The position numbers and the translations under genes were made by a program. The notes beneath the pieces were generated by a model. That model had not been told where the DNA came from, searched no databases, and was given only the letters and a program-made list of their open reading frames with translations. A stretch of 8,011 nt of DNA, from assembly GCA_049366695.1 (NCBI GenBank), contig JBMNCR010000073.1, positions 1 to 8,011 of the forward strand, in the 5' to 3' direction. The stretch is from JBMNCR01 sp049366695 (GTDB lineage: Bacteria; Bacillota; Clostridia; Eubacteriales; Alkalibacteraceae). Positions 6,092 through 8,011 of this stretch are shown piece after piece. How positions within the stretch are numbered: the first letter of the stretch is position 1; every line of letters begins with the position of its first letter.

Positions 6092-6320
6092 ATTAATTTT
6101 TATTTTTTGCAAATAAAATAAACGTCTAATCTGTGACGCTTAATAATCAATTATTATACTTATTAACTTCCAAGTGGATCTATCTGTCTAAATTCCTTGT
6201 ATTTTCCATACTTTCATGTAATAATATCAATAACAAATATATACAAATATCTAATAATCGTTTCATCTTCTAGAATCATTTATCATAATTTAGACGCAAA
6301 AAAATACAGATGTCATGAAA

Positions 6321-6343
6321 ATACTATATCTAATTCATAGTAT
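6321..6343. repeat. 7-bp inverted repeat upstream of the flavoprotein gene
   Basis: ATACTAT (6321-6327) and ATAGTAT (6337-6343) are perfectly complementary around a 9-nt centre. Its arms contain the same TACTA/TAGTA steps as the palindrome next to it, so the two may be a pair of binding sites for one regulator. Confidence 0.4.
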
Positions 6344-6347
6344 CATC

Positions 6348-6363
6348 CTATTACTAGTAATAG
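6348..6363. promoter_or_regulatory. Perfect 16-bp palindrome, candidate operator
   Basis: CTATTACTAGTAATAG is a perfect uninterrupted palindrome. It ends next to the position where a -35 would fall for the TATGAT at 6387-6392. A dimeric repressor bound here would block the flavoprotein promoter. MarR- and HxlR-type regulators of flavin reductases use dyads of this size, but no such regulator gene is in the window. Confidence 0.45.
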
Positions 6364-6385
6364 TTCTAGTTAAAATAAAAAAAGA

Positions 6386-6418
6386 ATATGATAAAAATTC
6401 AATTAGAATTTTTCATAT
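6386..6418 (-). terminator. AT-rich hairpin with a T-tract on the minus strand
   Basis: Arms 6386-6400 and 6406-6418 pair as 8 bp (AAAAATTC with GAATTTTT), a 2-nt bulge, and 5 bp (ATATG with CATAT) around the loop AATTA. Read on the minus strand, the stem is followed by CTTTTTTTATTTT, as in an intrinsic terminator. No minus-strand gene lies to its right in the window, so it would only stop antisense transcription. On the plus strand it would lie near the 5' end of the flavoprotein mRNA, just before the ribosome binding site, without a T-tract. Only two pairs are G-C. Confidence 0.35.
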
Positions 6419-6444
6419 CCAACAAATAAAAAGGGGCGATAAAA

Positions 6445-7011
6445 ATGAGTAAAGTTACAGTTGTATTTGGGAGTCCAAGGAAAAATAGTAATACTTGGAT
6501 ACTTGTTGATCAAGCAATCAAAGGTCTAAATGAACATGGTATTGAAACTGAAATGTTTTATTTAAATGACATGAATATTAAAGGTTGTCAATCTTGCTAT
6601 TGCTGTAAGAAGAATGATTCAACTAAGTGTCTGGTCAATGATGATATGCAAAAAATCTATAAATCCATGGAAGAATCAGATGGATTAATTGTGGGATCAC
6701 CAATTTATTTCTGCGAAGTCACTGCACAGACAAGGTTATTTATTGACCGATTATTTTGCTACTTAGATATAAATCTAAAATCATATTTTCCAAATGGGAA
6801 AAAAGTTGGATTTATAATTACGCAAAATCTACCAAATCATGAGGCATTTACAACACATATTGAATCATTTAAAACAGTACTCTATATGTTAGGTTATGAA
6901 AAAACTGGTGACTTATTGGTAGAAGATGTTAATATGGGTTATAAACCACTGGTAACTAAAAATAAAGTAGTAATGAATAAAGCCTATGAATTGGGTAAAA
7001 ATCTACTTTAA
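6445..7011 (+). CDS. Flavodoxin-fold NAD(P)H:FMN oxidoreductase-family protein with Isf-like cysteine cluster
   Basis: The 188-residue cytosolic protein has a flavodoxin-like fold. The FMN-phosphate loop is GSPRKNSNT (9-17), and GSPIYFCEVTAQTRLFIDRL (84-103) is the second flavin-contacting loop and following helix. Between them lies C48-x2-C51-x2-C54-x7-C62, with an extra C53. This spacing fits the compact CX2CX2CX4-7C motif that holds the 4Fe-4S cluster in archaeal iron-sulfur flavoprotein (Isf, about 190 residues). Many bacterial flavodoxin-family proteins carry this cysteine set without a proven cluster, so 4Fe-4S binding is an inference. The ATG at 6445 has AAGGGG 8 nt upstream. It appears to be a single-gene unit, possibly controlled by the dyads just upstream. 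The electron donor and acceptor are unknown. Confidence 0.85.
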   Translation: MSKVTVVFGSPRKNSNTWILVDQAIKGLNEHGIETEMFYLNDMNIKGCQSCYCCKKNDSTKCLVNDDMQKIYKSMEESDGLIVGSPIYFCEVTAQTRLFIDRLFCYLDINLKSYFPNGKKVGFIITQNLPNHEAFTTHIESFKTVLYMLGYEKTGDLLVEDVNMGYKPLVTKNKVVMNKAYELGKNLL

Positions 7012-7050
7012 TATTTTGTAAATTAATGGTTCCTATCCCTAGTTGTATTA

Positions 7051-7109
7051 TAACTTGTTTTAGCTATGTCAAGATAAAGTACCACGAAATAGCACCTTCA
7101 AACAAGTTA
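7051..7109. repeat. 10-bp inverted repeat enclosing a nested 5-bp stem
   Basis: TAACTTGTTT (7051-7060) is perfectly complementary to AAACAAGTTA (7100-7109). Inside, GCTAT (7063-7067) pairs with ATAGC (7089-7093). The pairing could fold one two-part stem of about 59 nt. It lies 40 nt after the flavoprotein stop and upstream of the candidate HD-GYP promoter, so it falls in the 3' region of the flavoprotein transcript. It has no T-tract on the plus strand and does not match a terminator or a riboswitch class I recognise. Confidence 0.45.
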
Positions 7110-7180
7110 ATAAAACTGATATATTTACTATTATTACTATCTCCTTAGCATTGTAATAACTACCATCTACAATGAAAGTA

Positions 7181-7189
7181 TGCTATAAT
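7181..7189 (+). promoter_or_regulatory. Candidate extended -10 promoter of the HD-GYP gene
   Basis: TGC directly precedes a perfect TATAAT (7184-7189), forming an extended -10 element. No good -35 lies 16-18 nt upstream, which extended -10 promoters can tolerate. Transcription would start near 7196 and give a leader of about 45 nt. Confidence 0.5.
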
Positions 7190-7240
7190 ACAATAACTAG
7201 TATCAATTGATAATACCTATCATCTATAAGGAGGAAGTAC

Positions 7241-7861
7241 ATGAATCAATCACGAGAAAAAATTATATTACATGACGCAATTGAATGCCTGGCGGCGGCC
7301 CTTGAAGCAAAGGATCATTATACCCAGGGGCATTCTAATCGAGTCGCTGATACGAGTTTAGTATTATCTCATAAGCTAGACATAAATGGATTAGGACTAG
7401 AACAAATACATATTGCCGCCCATTTACATGATATAGGGAAAATTGGTGTTCCTGATTATATTTTAAATAAAGTAGAAAGGCTCACCCCTGATGAATGGGA
7501 GCAGATTAAACAGCATCCTGTCATAGGGTATAATATATTAAGTAACTCCACTGAACTTAAAGAAGTGGCTACTATTGTCCTGTATCATCATGAAAGATGG
7601 GATGGAAAGGGATACCCCAATGGGTTAAAAAACGAGGAAATCCCCCTAGGTTCTAGGATTATTGGCATCTGTGATGCCATAGATGCCATGATATCTTCTA
7701 GACCCTATAGAGAGGCATTAACCATGAAACAGATATTGAGTGAATTAAAACTTGGCAGTGGGTCACAGTTTGATCCAAATATTCTTAAAACCGTAGACGT
7801 ACATCAACTATTAAAAGAAATATCTTCCATTCATAAGGAGAGTGTTAGTGTTTATATTTAA
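7241..7861 (+). CDS. Stand-alone HD-GYP domain protein, putative cyclic-di-GMP phosphodiesterase
   Basis: The 206-residue protein is almost entirely an HD-GYP domain. These metal-dependent hydrolases degrade cyclic di-GMP, and some act on related dinucleotides. Metal and active-site positions are all visible: H31 in QGHSNRVA, H63-D64 in HLHDIGKIGVPDYIL (61-75), H92, H116-H117 in YHHERWDGKGYP (115-126, which contains the GYP motif), and D145 in ICDAIDAM, followed by RPYR (154-157). The C-terminal SGSQFDPNI matches the usual GTQFDP element, so the domain is complete and probably active. There is no receiver, PAS or membrane domain, so any control must come from transcription or partners. The ATG at 7241 has AAGGAGG 6 nt upstream. 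The neighbouring genes give no clue to its pathway. Its 5' part is richer in GC (a GGCGGCGGCC run near 7290) than nearby genes. Confidence 0.92.
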   Translation: MNQSREKIILHDAIECLAAALEAKDHYTQGHSNRVADTSLVLSHKLDINGLGLEQIHIAAHLHDIGKIGVPDYILNKVERLTPDEWEQIKQHPVIGYNILSNSTELKEVATIVLYHHERWDGKGYPNGLKNEEIPLGSRIIGICDAIDAMISSRPYREALTMKQILSELKLGSGSQFDPNILKTVDVHQLLKEISSIHKESVSVYI

Positions 7862-7966
7862 TAAATCAATCAGCTTATTCACAGCTCTACGAAAATATAT
7901 TAGATGTTAAAAAACCTATAGGGACATGACTTTCCCAATCCTATATTAGACCCAATAAAAATAAAA

Positions 7967-8002
7967 GCAGTGGAATAATTTATCATAATCTTATTCCACT
8001 GC
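7967..8002 (-). terminator. Strong intrinsic terminator for a minus-strand gene beyond the window
   Basis: GCAGTGGAATAA (7967-7978) and TTATTCCACTGC (7991-8002) form a perfect 12-bp stem with a 12-nt loop. Read on the minus strand, the stem is followed by TTTTATTTTTATT. Read on the plus strand, it is followed by GTAAAAATC without a T-tract. It should therefore end a gene transcribed leftwards from beyond position 8011, convergent with the HD-GYP gene. It might still act weakly on HD-GYP transcripts. Confidence 0.8.
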
Positions 8003-8011
8003 GTAAAAATC

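Larger units (their letters stand above)
6021..6444. other. Divergent intergenic region between the YxlE-like and flavoprotein genes
   Basis: This 424-nt AT-rich spacer holds the leftward candidate ECF promoter (6067-6091) and, towards the flavoprotein gene, three consecutive dyads (6321-6343, 6348-6363, 6386-6418). A TATGAT at 6387-6392 could be the -10 of the rightward gene; the hexamer 17 nt upstream (TTCTAG, 6364-6369) is a poor -35. I see no supported protein-coding gene. Confidence 0.6.

Noticed and set aside
6133..6273. GTG-initiated 46-codon plus-strand frame in the spacer
   Set aside because: No ribosome binding site, low-complexity N/I/L/S composition, and no recognisable motif.
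7052..7077. Minus-strand TTGACA and TATAAT pair
   Set aside because: The hexamers are only 14 nt apart, too close for a sigma-A promoter, and no minus-strand gene follows.
1..8011. CRISPR array, insertion sequence, integrase or other mobile element
   Set aside because: No regularly spaced direct repeats, transposase or recombinase reading frame, or paired terminal repeats with target duplications were seen.

Overview
The window is AT-rich, with strong AGGAGG-type ribosome binding sites, TTG as an occasional start and many ATA/AGA codons. Together with the gene families present, this suggests a low-GC Firmicute, most likely a clostridial species. Genus cannot be told from this sequence. A run of exactly 100 N (2240-2339) shows that the record is a scaffolded draft assembly.

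Layout. 1-325 has no gene. 326-1375 (minus) is an orphan RsmH-type 16S rRNA methyltransferase with a long N-terminal extension. After a divergent spacer of about 480 nt comes a small FMN-binding split-barrel protein (1852-2238, plus), which ends one base before the assembly gap. A symmetric AT-rich terminator-like hairpin (2362-2402) follows. 2410-2640 may be a decayed gene on the minus strand.

The centre (2654-6020, all minus) looks like a rearranged version of the Bacillus subtilis sigY-yxlCDEFG locus. Read 5' to 3' on the minus strand, it has a PLDc_N-type small membrane protein (YxlE-like), an ABC ATPase (YxlF-like) and an ABC-2 permease (YxlG-like). A 294-nt spacer holding a possibly frameshifted small ORF follows. 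Then come an ECF sigma factor (SigY-like, TTG start), a two-TM anti-sigma factor with a zinc-binding HxxxCxxC motif, and a two-TM protein with a C-terminal zinc ribbon (YxlD-like). Genes overlap by 1-14 nt within each half. An ECF-type promoter candidate (TGAAC, 16 nt, TGTCTTA) lies just upstream of the YxlE-like gene. This suggests that the sigma factor drives the transporter half while the two membrane proteins hold it inactive. In B. subtilis the sigma and anti-sigma genes come first in one operon; here the transporter half is upstream and the locus is split in two.

The right part is on the plus strand. 6445-7011 is a flavodoxin-fold protein with an Isf-like cysteine cluster, preceded by three consecutive dyad symmetries. 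7241-7861 is a stand-alone HD-GYP domain protein, a likely cyclic-di-GMP phosphodiesterase, preceded by an extended -10 promoter. The window ends with a strong hairpin oriented to terminate a minus-strand gene lying beyond 8011.
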